Positions 9,091 through 16,441 of a stretch of DNA of 22,412 nucleotides are shown here, piece by piece (the first letter of the stretch is position 1; each line of letters starts with the position of its first letter). Source of the DNA: CAYMST01 sp964393115 (GTDB taxonomy: Bacteria; Bacteroidota; Bacteroidia; Cytophagales; Cyclobacteriaceae); NCBI GenBank assembly GCA_964393115.1, contig CAYMST010000054.1, forward strand, positions 1 to 22,412, given 5' to 3'. The notes beneath the pieces were generated by a model. It saw only the letters and a list, made by a program, of their open reading frames with translations, was not told where the DNA came from and made no database searches. A program made the translations under genes and the position numbers.

Positions 9091-9095
9091 GAGCT

Positions 9096-9142
9096 AATCC
9101 TTACAGGTTTTTATGAACTCAATAATAAAACCTGTAAGGATT
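9096..9142. repeat. Perfect 16-bp inverted repeat (CCTGTAAGG type)
   Basis: AATCCTTACAGGTTTT (9096-9111) is exactly complementary to 9127-9142 across a 15-base spacer. It could be a bidirectional terminator or the ends of a small repeat element. From memory, hairpins built on CCTGTAAGG or CCTGTCAGG are common between Bacteroidota genes. Confidence 0.75.
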
Positions 9143-9258
9143 TCTACGACGAGTCCTAACTTTTGAGGGGATTCTAAACTTTGAGTTCGAAAACAGAACC
9201 TGTCAGGATTTCGATGCCGAGTCCGAACTTTTGATGGGATTCCACACTCTTAGTGCGC
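9129..9258 (+). repeat. 68-bp-period tandem direct duplication
   Basis: 9129-9190 aligns with 9197-9258 at an offset of 68. Shared strings include AACCTGT-AGGATTTC, GAGTCC-AACTTTTGA and GGGATTC. The first copy begins inside the right arm of the 16-bp inverted repeat, so a third CCTGT-AGG half-site (at 9199) lacks a partner. Confidence 0.7.
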
Positions 9259-9653
9259 ATTTAAGCGATAGTGGCCTATGCGGTTCAGAAATGTGTGAAT
9301 CTTATTGAAGTTGATTGCTGGAATTAGCATTTATTCTGTGGTGGTAATACCGCTTTTGTTCATCCAAAAGAATGAAGGTGTCTGACTATTATTGCAACCA
9401 ATCACGTAAATAGATATTCCTTGTCCTCCATGTTACTAAATACTCATGTCTTGGTAGTCGTCTTTATTGGCGATCCTGGAAAATTTAAATTACTTCAAGG
9501 TTAAGTATCACTGCCTGTTCCAAGCCTTCAAATCGATTATTTCCGAAAAGGAGCCATAGAATACCTAATGGCTCTCGATTTTGACCAGTCGACTAATTCT
9601 TATATACCACTCGGTTCATACTGACGTCCTTTGACATATAAAATGAAAAACTC

Positions 9654-10748
9654 ATGTATCAACGATTTGTATTAAAAGGTTTACTTCTTTTCATCGGCAT
9701 TACCTTTTTGTCGATTAATTCAGCATATACACAGACGTGTGCAACCTCAGGAACAATAAGCACAAGTTGTTCTACTTCTGGTAATTTAATTACAACCGGT
9801 GATCTTCAGACCAATGGAACAGGGATAAAAATGACTATTGGAGACGTTAGTTCGACTACTGGAACGTTCAGAGCAAACGGTCATGACGTATTAATATCTT
9901 CGGGAGATTCACTTATTATTGGACGAAATTTGGGTACTCGAAAAGGAGCCACTTTTACTATAGAGCCAGGGGCTTATGTATATGCTCAAGGCATAGCAAA
10001 CGTTGGTGCTCCGAACGGAAGTTCGATAGCAACCATTAACATTGACGGTACGCTAGAAATAAACGGTGATTTCAATATGAATAATGCCGGCAGTGTAGTA
10101 ACCGGTATTGGGTCTTTATATGTAACAGGTGAGATTGACAATACTGTAGGAGCTACATTTGAGTTTGATACCATAGGAGGATGTTATCCGTGCGAAAGTG
10201 AATCAAGCCTACCCGTTGAATTAACAAGTTTCGGTGCAGAGATAGAAGACGATGTGGTGCAACTGAAATGGAGCACCGGATCGGAGCTTAATAATGAGGC
10301 CTTTCAGATAGAAAGAAGTAGAGATGGCTTCTTGTACGAGATAGTGGGTCGAGTAGCAGGTAATGGCACTACAGCTCTACCAAATGACTACAAATTCACA
10401 AATGATCATAATAATAAGAGCTACTACTACAGACTTCGCCAGATAGATTATGATGGTCAGTTCGAATTCAGTTCAGTCGTATATGTTGAGGTTGACCCTA
10501 TTGCTGATATCAAAGTTGGACCAAATCCAACAGTCAGTTACGTACACATTCAAGGAGACACAGAAAGCACTTACGTTACTTCTGTCACCAACTTAAGAGG
10601 AGAAGTTGTTGTCGCATCTGGTAGCAGAAACTTAAAAGAGTTAGAAGACCTATTGAACACTCGCCTTCAACAGTTGGAAGAGGGTATGTATTTCATTAGT
10701 CTAATTTCTTCAAGTTCCATGAGTACTATTCCTCTTGTCAAACATTAA
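9654..10748 (+). CDS. T9SS-sorted cell-surface protein
   Basis: 364 residues. Residues 1-26 form a signal peptide. Residues about 28-175 are Gly/Thr/Asn-rich with short beta repeats (TIGDVSS, LIIGRNLG, TINIDGTLEINGDF) that suggest a beta-helix or stacked-strand fold. From residue 186 (LPVELTSFG), a fibronectin-III-like domain has the family pattern LKWSTGSELNN-FQIERS-DG and SYYYRLRQIDYDGQFEFS. From residue 288 (VGPNPT) to the end is a type-A T9SS sorting domain, ending in GMYFISL and a basic LVKH. Such proteins cross the outer membrane by the type IX system and are anchored or released. The ligand is unknown. The cell must carry T9SS elsewhere, since no T9SS core gene is in view. An alternative upstream ATG (9643) is out of frame. 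Confidence 0.85.
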   Translation: MYQRFVLKGLLLFIGITFLSINSAYTQTCATSGTISTSCSTSGNLITTGDLQTNGTGIKMTIGDVSSTTGTFRANGHDVLISSGDSLIIGRNLGTRKGATFTIEPGAYVYAQGIANVGAPNGSSIATINIDGTLEINGDFNMNNAGSVVTGIGSLYVTGEIDNTVGATFEFDTIGGCYPCESESSLPVELTSFGAEIEDDVVQLKWSTGSELNNEAFQIERSRDGFLYEIVGRVAGNGTTALPNDYKFTNDHNNKSYYYRLRQIDYDGQFEFSSVVYVEVDPIADIKVGPNPTVSYVHIQGDTESTYVTSVTNLRGEVVVASGSRNLKELEDLLNTRLQQLEEGMYFISLISSSSMSTIPLVKH

Positions 10749-10951
10749 TTCAAATCCGACTCAAGCGAGTCAGAGCTATAATTCAATTTAGCGAATAGCA
10801 TAAAACTGAATTTTTTATGGGATACTTGCAGGAGATGCGAAACATAAAAACAGCACTCAAAAAACCGTTTAAATAATTTACGTTCGTTATTCCAGTAGGA
10901 ATATTTCAAAACAAATCGTCTTTTATTGGATTTCTAGTGAAGAATTTAATC

Positions 10952-11401
10952 TTAATCGAGTACTCCTGGCCAGTTTTTTTCAGCTTTCTCGATGTATTTG
11001 TTTTGTTTTTCTTCCCACTTTACCTTTATCTTCTTGCTGTAGTTGAGGTATAACTTTTCGTCAACAATTTTCCAGGCCTCGGGGTCAATTTTAGCAGTAT
11101 ACCCATTGGCTACAGCATAAGAACAATACCCGCCGTACTTTGGTGCATATTTCTCTGGGTTGGACTTGAATAATGCTAAGTGTTCCGCTGAGGAAAAATG
11201 CCAAGTGGCATCATTCCAGATATATGCTAATTCAGAACTCCCTTTCGTGGGCTGTGATAGTAGAAAGTAGGCTACAGGATCATAGCCTGCTACGGCACCA
11301 TCCTTAGTGGCGTAAACAGGTGGTTTTTGTGCAAATAATTGAAGGCAAACTAAAAAAAGAACTGAGGTGAGTAATCTTGAAAGCATGTTTTGTAATTTCA
11401 T
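10952..11401 (-). CDS. Exported YHS-domain protein
   Basis: About 149 residues from the ATG at 11401. I chose this start because it places a signal peptide (MKLQNMLSRLLTSVLFLVCL region, cleaved near FAQ) at the N terminus; the longer frame up to 11476 would run into the upstream gene. The YHS domain follows, with GYDPVAYFL, an aromatic TWHFSSAEHLALF and PEKYAPKYGGYCSYAVANG. The Cys and the YGGYC motif are the family hallmarks. YHS domains are small modules associated with metal handling and often occur near heavy-metal or copper proteins. Nothing here identifies the metal or partner. A basic, Trp-containing tail (VKWEEKQNKYIEKAEKNW) ends the protein. It lies 37 bases downstream of the TPR gene on the same strand, so co-transcription is likely. 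Confidence 0.8.
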   Translation of the reverse strand: MKLQNMLSRLLTSVLFLVCLQLFAQKPPVYATKDGAVAGYDPVAYFLLSQPTKGSSELAYIWNDATWHFSSAEHLALFKSNPEKYAPKYGGYCSYAVANGYTAKIDPEAWKIVDEKLYLNYSKKIKVKWEEKQNKYIEKAEKNWPGVLD

Positions 11402-11438
11402 AACAGTTAAAATAAACCAATTTAGGACGAATAAATTG

Positions 11439-12128
11439 TCAGCGTGGTATCTTTTTCTCTCGACTTTGAATTTCAATCAGGTGTTGTGAAGTCGCTCCCT
11501 GATTGTTAAGATCGTTAACAAAATTAAAAAGTTGAAAATACCCCATTGAGGCTTCCGTTTTATCAAGCTCACCAAAGGCTTCTGATAAAGCCGCATAGCA
11601 CCGACCTAGCTGATTGTAATCTTCTATATCAACTGCATAATCCCTAGCTTTATCCAAATGCCTTATGGCATCCGAATATTGCTCTAGCACACTATAGATA
11701 ACGGCGATATTCACCAAAGCAGAAATGGCACCAATTTTTTGTCCTAATGATTCTCTTGCTTCAAGATTGATTTTAAAGAAATATAGTGCTGAATCAGGGT
11801 AGGAGAGATCACCGTAAAGCGTGCCAATGTTATTACTTACGGTTGCCAGTAGGTTTTTATCTTCCAATCCCTCAATAATGGTAAATGACTGTTTATAATG
11901 TCTTAAGGCTTCAAGATAAAGATCGTGCTCCCAATAGATGTATGCCGCTTTATTAAAAAACTCAGAAGCGGTTCGAGATTCTTGTCTTTCAAAATAATGA
12001 TTGGCGTACTCTAAATGATGTTGAATAACCAGAGAATCATCATGATCCAAAACCATGATGTCTTGTGCGTATGCTGAGAAGATACTTAGCATACACATAG
12101 AGAGTAAGCTGTTTTTGAAGCGCATCAT
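11439..12128 (-). CDS. Exported tetratricopeptide-repeat protein
   Basis: 229 residues. Residues 1-22 form a signal peptide (MRFKNSLLSMCMLSIFSAYA). At least four TPR-like helix pairs follow, for example AASEFFNKAAYIYWEHDLYLEALRHY-like, NIGTLYGDLSYPDSALYFF, LVNIAVIYSVLEQYSDAIRHL and CYAALSEAFGELDKTEASMGYFQL. The pattern resembles the N-terminal TPR region of Bacteroidota two-component sensors. This protein stops where such proteins would enter the coiled coil and membrane helix (HLIEIQSREKKIPR), so it may be a shortened paralogue or a stand-alone scaffold. I saw no kinase-like continuation in the bases after the stop. Two ATG codons in tandem (12128 and 12125) can both serve as the start. It leads the probable operon with the YHS gene. 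Confidence 0.75.
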   Translation of the reverse strand: MMRFKNSLLSMCMLSIFSAYAQDIMVLDHDDSLVIQHHLEYANHYFERQESRTASEFFNKAAYIYWEHDLYLEALRHYKQSFTIIEGLEDKNLLATVSNNIGTLYGDLSYPDSALYFFKINLEARESLGQKIGAISALVNIAVIYSVLEQYSDAIRHLDKARDYAVDIEDYNQLGRCYAALSEAFGELDKTEASMGYFQLFNFVNDLNNQGATSQHLIEIQSREKKIPR

Positions 12129-12625
12129 ATGTATTTAAGGTCTACTTTAAAAGTTGTGGAAACCGAACAGTATATAACCCTAACTTTACCTCTAGGATTA
12201 CATGTGTTTTGGAGTAAGGTTTCGAGACAATTAAGCGGTTATGCAATACTGTATTGAGAGAGTAAGTTACATTTTTTTAGGATATCGCGATTGTCGTTTG
12301 AAAGCAATACATTTTATAGCTGTTAGCAAACCAAATACTTCATGTGATTATTCTTGGATCAAATAGCTTTTTGTCTGGCTTTAGCAATAGGACAGGTTTA
12401 TTTACCGAGGGAAAATGAAAAAAAAACAGTGTTAAGCGTATAATTAACGATCTTTTGTACCTGTTCATCATATTATTCGACAATTTTGTCGTAGAAAATC
12501 AATTGTTCACCTTGACCAAGATACGATGTGTTTTTCGCATAAAAATCAGGTCAAAACATTAATTAGAAAACGAAATACCAATTCATACCAGATTGGTGGT
12601 TTCCCAAACAAAAAATTATTTACTG
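12129..12625. other. Divergent intergenic region between the TPR and DUF3078 genes
   Basis: About 500 AT-rich bases. The only structure noted is a 14-base palindrome, CGACAATTTTGTCG (12478-12491), which could be an operator, and a short CCAAT/ATTGG inverted repeat near 12580. No gene or clear promoter box was found. It presumably holds promoters for both flanking genes. Confidence 0.4.
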
Positions 12626-13531
12626 ATGAAAAAGATTATTGTTTTAGCAGCAATTTTCCAATCTGCCATTGTTTTTGCTCAGCAAGACACGTCTTATTGG
12701 TCCAATGGGGGAGTTACTTCATTGACGTTTAATCAGGTGTCACTTTCTAACTGGGCAGCTGGTGGTGATAACTCGGTATCGCTTAACGCGTTTGTTAACG
12801 TTTTTGCCAATTATAAGAAGGATAGAACCATTTGGGAAAATAACCTGGTAATGGGTTACGGGTTGATCCGTCAGGGTAGTGACGATACCAACGCGGACTG
12901 GCAGAAGACAGATGATAAAATCAACTTAATCTCAAAATTTGGCTATAAGCTTTCATCAAGTGACAAAAATTTGTATTGGTCAACATTATTAGATTTCAGA
13001 ACACAATTTCAAGAGGGTATAGACGCTGAAGGAAACGTTATTTCCGAGTTTATGGCTCCAGGTTATTTGTTGATTGCCACTGGTTTGGATTATATACCAA
13101 ATGATGAGTTTTCACTTAGTTACTCACCAGTAACGGGTAAAATTACGTTTGTAATGGATGATTCATTATCCGCAAGAGGAGCATTTGGTGTAGACGCAAA
13201 TAAGAATGTACGCTCTGAGCTGGGTTCTTTTCTTAAGATGTCTTGGAAGAAGCAAATCGTTGAAAACGTAGATTATGAAACTAGAGTGGAATTGTTTACC
13301 AATTATGCTGAAAACGCAGGAAATATTGATGTTAACTGGGAAAATGTGATTGTCATGAAGGTGAATAAGTTCTTATCGGTGAACTTCATCAATCAATTAT
13401 TATACGATGACGATATAGACTTGATCGAGACAAACCCTGAAACAGGCCTTGAAGAGAACAAAGGTCCACAGATACAATACAAAAACGTATTTGGCGTGGG
13501 ATTAACCTATAAGTTTGGCGCTGGTAAGTAA
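12626..13531 (+). CDS. DUF3078 outer-membrane beta-barrel protein
   Basis: 301 residues from the ATG at 12626. I prefer this to the in-frame ATG 33 bases upstream because it gives a compact signal peptide (MKKIIVLAAIFQSAIVFAQ). The mature protein begins with WSNGGVTSLTFNQVSLSNWAAGGDNS and continues with WENNLVMGYGLIRQG, KTDDKINLISKFGYKL and YWSTLLDFRTQFQEG, the recognisable DUF3078 pattern. Alternating hydrophobic strands run to a final GVGLTYKFGAGK. The family is widespread in Bacteroidota and predicted to sit in the outer membrane; its substrate is not known. It faces a convergent gene across a 34-bp palindrome. Confidence 0.85.
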   Translation: MKKIIVLAAIFQSAIVFAQQDTSYWSNGGVTSLTFNQVSLSNWAAGGDNSVSLNAFVNVFANYKKDRTIWENNLVMGYGLIRQGSDDTNADWQKTDDKINLISKFGYKLSSSDKNLYWSTLLDFRTQFQEGIDAEGNVISEFMAPGYLLIATGLDYIPNDEFSLSYSPVTGKITFVMDDSLSARGAFGVDANKNVRSELGSFLKMSWKKQIVENVDYETRVELFTNYAENAGNIDVNWENVIVMKVNKFLSVNFINQLLYDDDIDLIETNPETGLEENKGPQIQYKNVFGVGLTYKFGAGK

Positions 13532-13539
13532 AGCACTTT

Positions 13540-13573
13540 TTGAAGACTAAGGAATTAATTCCTTAGTCTTCAA
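13540..13573. terminator. Perfect 34-bp palindrome between convergent genes
   Basis: Arm TTGAAGACTAAGGAATT (13540-13556) is exactly complementary to 13557-13573. It starts 8 bases after the DUF3078 stop and includes the last codons and stop of the opposing SRPBCC gene (its ATTGAAGACTAA end). It probably acts as a bidirectional terminator, although neither side has a long T tract. Confidence 0.75.
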
Positions 13574-14075
13574 TTAACCGTTTTAGCGTCTCCAGTTCCA
13601 AAAACGATTTAGCAATCATTTTCCCTTTCTTGAAGAAGTAGATCGTTTTCCAGAAAACATTTGTCCCTGATATGGTATGAATCGCCGTAATACGGGTATG
13701 ATTATTTCTCTCTTTAAAAACAACTTCGACGTCATCAACATATCGGTCGTAAGCAATTTGAATTTCTACTCGGTCTGGATCTTCATGTAATACAATAGTT
13801 TCAATTGCCACTTTCTCTTTACCGTCTTCGATAAAGTATAATTCGTTGACACTACCTTCGGAATATCCATCTCCTTCCAAGACGTTCACGTCTTCAAATC
13901 CTTCTACCCATTCTCCCATAAAATCGTAATGCCTGAAATATGAAAATGAAGTCTCCTTAGGCTGATCGATAACGATATCAACCTGATATTGATAACTAGG
14001 CACGACTAGGCCAAACCCAAAAAAAGTGAGTAAAAGCAATATTACTATGCCGATCGAAAAAGTATTATTGTTCAT
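13563..14075 (-). CDS. Membrane-anchored SRPBCC (START-like) protein
   Basis: 170 residues. A transmembrane helix or uncleaved signal anchor covers residues about 7-27 (the SIGIVILLLLTFFGFGLVV region). A domain of about 140 residues follows. It has the SRPBCC layout: VDIVIDQPKETSFSYFRHYDFMGEWVEGFEDV near the start (the first beta strand and helices), GSVNELYF, then EIQIAYDRYVDDVEVVFKERNNHTRITAIHTISGT (the long antiparallel sheet), and a C-terminal amphipathic helix (AKSFLELETLKRLIE). The family binds hydrophobic ligands in a helix-grip cavity; no catalytic residue is evident. The 3' end lies inside the 34-bp palindrome. Its ligand and partners are unknown, and no neighbour on its strand is close. 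Confidence 0.7.
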   Translation of the reverse strand: MNNNTFSIGIVILLLLTFFGFGLVVPSYQYQVDIVIDQPKETSFSYFRHYDFMGEWVEGFEDVNVLEGDGYSEGSVNELYFIEDGKEKVAIETIVLHEDPDRVEIQIAYDRYVDDVEVVFKERNNHTRITAIHTISGTNVFWKTIYFFKKGKMIAKSFLELETLKRLIED

Positions 14076-14167
14076 GAACTTTGATTGATAGATCGAAGCA
14101 CTCTGGGTTCTCGTTTAACAAAATAATACCATTTAGGCTATATAAGGTCATGTTAGTTTACGTCAGT

Positions 14168-14247
14168 GTTTTTTTCTAATTCAAGGCAAAAAATGCAGTC
14201 CTAGCAGCGCTAGGATAAGGCTTTTTAACGAAGAAGAAGGAAAAAAC
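14168..14247. repeat. 80-bp imperfect hairpin element
   Basis: The apex is TCCTAGC-AGC-GCTAGGA (14199-14215), a perfect 7-bp stem with a 3-base loop. The flanks extend the symmetry imperfectly: GTTTTTTTCT at 14168 mirrors AGGAAAAAAC ending at 14247, and GCAAAAAATGC mirrors the GGCTTTTTAACG region. It looks like a REP- or MITE-like intergenic element or a long structured RNA. It fills part of the gap between the SRPBCC and helix-hairpin-helix genes; I saw nothing else in 14076-14377. Confidence 0.55.
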
Positions 14248-14377
14248 AGTAGCAAAATATACGCCGTTATATGGTTTAAATGGTATCAGACCCTCGTAAT
14301 TCGATTCGTCTTTACTACCTGATGATAAGTTTTGTAGTCTAATCTACGAAATCCTGTTATAATTCGCATTATACGAC

Positions 14378-16441
14378 TCATAATTTGAATTTGAGTTGAA
14401 GCGTTACATCGCTTTTCCTTGGACCTTCTGTCTCATTGAGTCCACTTCCTACACTTGTTTGGTTAAGGTAATAAAAGGTTGAGTATTGAAACCAACAGGT
14501 AATGCGCTTACTAAATCTGTATTTAGCCATAATATAACTTCTCGACCCTTGACCATGATAGAAAGGAAAAGAGACTGATTGATTAGGCGAGCGTTCGAAC
14601 AGGTAGATACGGTTTTCAAAACTATCGGTGTCGAATAGCGCATACCTCACTGATAAATTCAATCGCTTAGTTTGGTAATTGATATCCTGCGAAATTGTTA
14701 TCCCCAGAGTTTTTTGACCAAAACGAATTTGATTTCCTGTGATTCGAGTCCTAAGTTGAAGTTTTCTTTTGATTTCATGGTGTAAAGACAAGAAGTAATA
14801 TGTTTTCGATTCTTGACGAAACGTATATTCTTGTTCTTCATCCGGTCGAGTGTGCCTTTGTTTAATTTCGTTCCTGATTTGCGCTGATAGCTTAGTATCA
14901 TTTCGAATAGAATGATCCAACCGAAGCAGTACATCTGTTCCAGAGCCCGGCAAAATTGATCTGAATGTTGGAGTAGGAAAAGTAAATCGATCGACATAGG
15001 CAGATATAACCGTTTTATATCTGGGAGATACTTTGAGCCCGACAAACAAGCCTTTCTCATTTCGCGTATTACTCGATTCGGAAAAGCTATTGGAGTAAAA
15101 AGAATGATAGGCTGCTCCATAATTTCGGTAGATCAAAGAGATGTCAATATTTCTGTGAAGACTAATTAAAGCACCTTGCAGATTGGCCAAAGCAAAGCCA
15201 TTGGAAATAGCGGTTTCACCAAACCAATTAATATTGAAAATATGGAGACTGTGATGAATGCTCATGTTAAAGTTGGTTGTTCCTCTAAAATGATAGCGGT
15301 TGTCATACCTTTTGATTTGATTTAGTGGTGTCGACAGCTGTTGCTGACTAGCAGTAAGGCCTAGATAATTCTTTCCGTTGTCTGGGGAATAGGATATGAC
15401 AGTTCCTTTCGTAGTAATTCTAGCGATATTTCTTTTCGCTATTTCATTCGGTGTGCGATGCAGACCATCGCGTTTTAATGATGTTATCTGTTTACTAATG
15501 CAATGTTCCAATGGATTTGATTCACAGCTAATAGTTCCATCTATTTGGACTTTTGAATAAAATGAAGTGAGCTTAAACCTACCAACCTTAGCTTGATGGC
15601 CAAAACCCGTTAAGTATTCGCTTTCATTGATGCTGTTATAAGGAATTACCCCACTATTATTTCGCTTTACTAACAAAATCGGTTCTGAACTCTTTCCAAG
15701 AAAGAATCCTGCTCCGTGTACTAGGCCTTGGCCAGATTGAATTTTGAAATTCCCGGCAATTACTTTTTCTGCCCATGCTTTTTGTGGTTCTAAGGATAGG
15801 TTAGCAGAAATATGATCAAAGAAATACTGCTTATTCTGAGCGTTGAACTGAATTCTTTCCCCAGGATCTTGATCAATGGTTATTCCGAAGCTTATTAGGC
15901 CCGGCCGTTTATATCTATAGGTGATAAACTTTTTTCCCGGACTGCCGAGATAATTATTTTGAGGGGTGGTGTCTGCATGATGTCCTCTCGCTTTTTGAAG
16001 ACTGTTTTTTTGGCGAAATAGAAGATAAGAATTGGATAGAGGTTTACTAGAAGGCCTAAAGATATGCCTTACTCCGGGGCTGGATACGTACAGAACATGC
16101 TGCAAGGCCCGTGCCTTGTATAGCGGTAAAATAGACTGAAGTTCAAAGATGTGTTGAAAATCACCTGTTTTTTCTCGATGATTAATAATACTATCTATCT
16201 CGCTATTGGATAAAAGGTTTAGCCGTGCGAGTTCATTGGCAGAAGCAGTATTTATATCCAGCTTGATGATTTTTTGATCATATAGCTCTTGTAACAAAGT
16301 TTCGAATTCCTGATCGCTATCTGGAACAACCTCAAGCCTATCTAGTAGTTGCTGAACTTCTTCATCAGTGTTCAGCGGCGACTGACTCCATGATAGTATG
16401 GGTATCATGACCATGAGGGCACCGTATATCAAACGAGTCAT
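14378..16441 (-). CDS. Helix-hairpin-helix (ComEA-like) domain protein with predicted beta-barrel
   Basis: 687 residues. A signal peptide covers residues 1-19 (MTRLIYGALMVMIPILSWS). Residues about 58-115 are a ComEA-type helix-hairpin-helix region (KLDINTASANELARLNLLSN, then IINHREKTGDFQHIFELQSI), which in ComEA binds DNA without sequence preference. The remainder of about 550 residues is rich in alternating aromatic/hydrophobic strands and ends with VTLQLKFKL, a terminal strand typical of outer-membrane barrels. The combination suggests an envelope protein. Whether it touches DNA is inference, since such domains can also serve protein contacts. Its ATG overlaps the stop of the upstream barrel gene (ATGA), so the two are translationally coupled. 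From memory, similar proteins exist across Bacteroidota, mostly annotated only by the helix-hairpin-helix domain. Confidence 0.8.
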   Translation of the reverse strand: MTRLIYGALMVMIPILSWSQSPLNTDEEVQQLLDRLEVVPDSDQEFETLLQELYDQKIIKLDINTASANELARLNLLSNSEIDSIINHREKTGDFQHIFELQSILPLYKARALQHVLYVSSPGVRHIFRPSSKPLSNSYLLFRQKNSLQKARGHHADTTPQNNYLGSPGKKFITYRYKRPGLISFGITIDQDPGERIQFNAQNKQYFFDHISANLSLEPQKAWAEKVIAGNFKIQSGQGLVHGAGFFLGKSSEPILLVKRNNSGVIPYNSINESEYLTGFGHQAKVGRFKLTSFYSKVQIDGTISCESNPLEHCISKQITSLKRDGLHRTPNEIAKRNIARITTKGTVISYSPDNGKNYLGLTASQQQLSTPLNQIKRYDNRYHFRGTTNFNMSIHHSLHIFNINWFGETAISNGFALANLQGALISLHRNIDISLIYRNYGAAYHSFYSNSFSESSNTRNEKGLFVGLKVSPRYKTVISAYVDRFTFPTPTFRSILPGSGTDVLLRLDHSIRNDTKLSAQIRNEIKQRHTRPDEEQEYTFRQESKTYYFLSLHHEIKRKLQLRTRITGNQIRFGQKTLGITISQDINYQTKRLNLSVRYALFDTDSFENRIYLFERSPNQSVSFPFYHGQGSRSYIMAKYRFSKRITCWFQYSTFYYLNQTSVGSGLNETEGPRKSDVTLQLKFKL

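Larger units (their letters stand above)
8575..9653. other. 1.08-kb repeat-rich non-coding region downstream of the RHS locus
   Basis: No open frame here reads like a real protein. The stretch contains two diverged copies of a two-hairpin unit (8634-8760 and 8922-9090), an additional 10-bp GC-rich stem (8783-8812), a perfect 16-bp inverted repeat (9096-9142) and a 68-bp-period direct duplication (9129-9258). Positions 9260-9653 look unstructured apart from a 7-bp inverted repeat, GAGCCAT/ATGGCTC (9551-9574). No transposase remnant was recognised. Confidence 0.6.

Noticed and set aside
8634..9258. CRISPR array
   Set aside because: The repeats are few, unequal in spacing and built of hairpins with diverged sequence, and no cas gene is present.
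10756..10775. GACTC-AAGC-GAGTC hairpin after the T9SS-sorted protein gene
   Set aside because: The stem is only five base pairs with no T tract, too weak to call a terminator.
11402..11476. N-terminal extension of the YHS protein up to an ATG at 11476
   Set aside because: It would overlap the TPR gene by 38 bases and bury the signal peptide; the ATG at 11401 is better.
12478..12491. CGACAATTTTGTCG as a terminator or regulator site
   Set aside because: The loop would be only two bases, so an RNA hairpin is weak. A 14-base palindrome in AT-rich DNA can arise by chance, so it is mentioned only within the intergenic entry.
12526..12732. 68-residue plus-strand frame overlapping the start of the DUF3078 gene
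   Set aside because: It has Cys/Phe-rich, non-protein-like content and overlaps the signal peptide of a well-supported gene in another frame.
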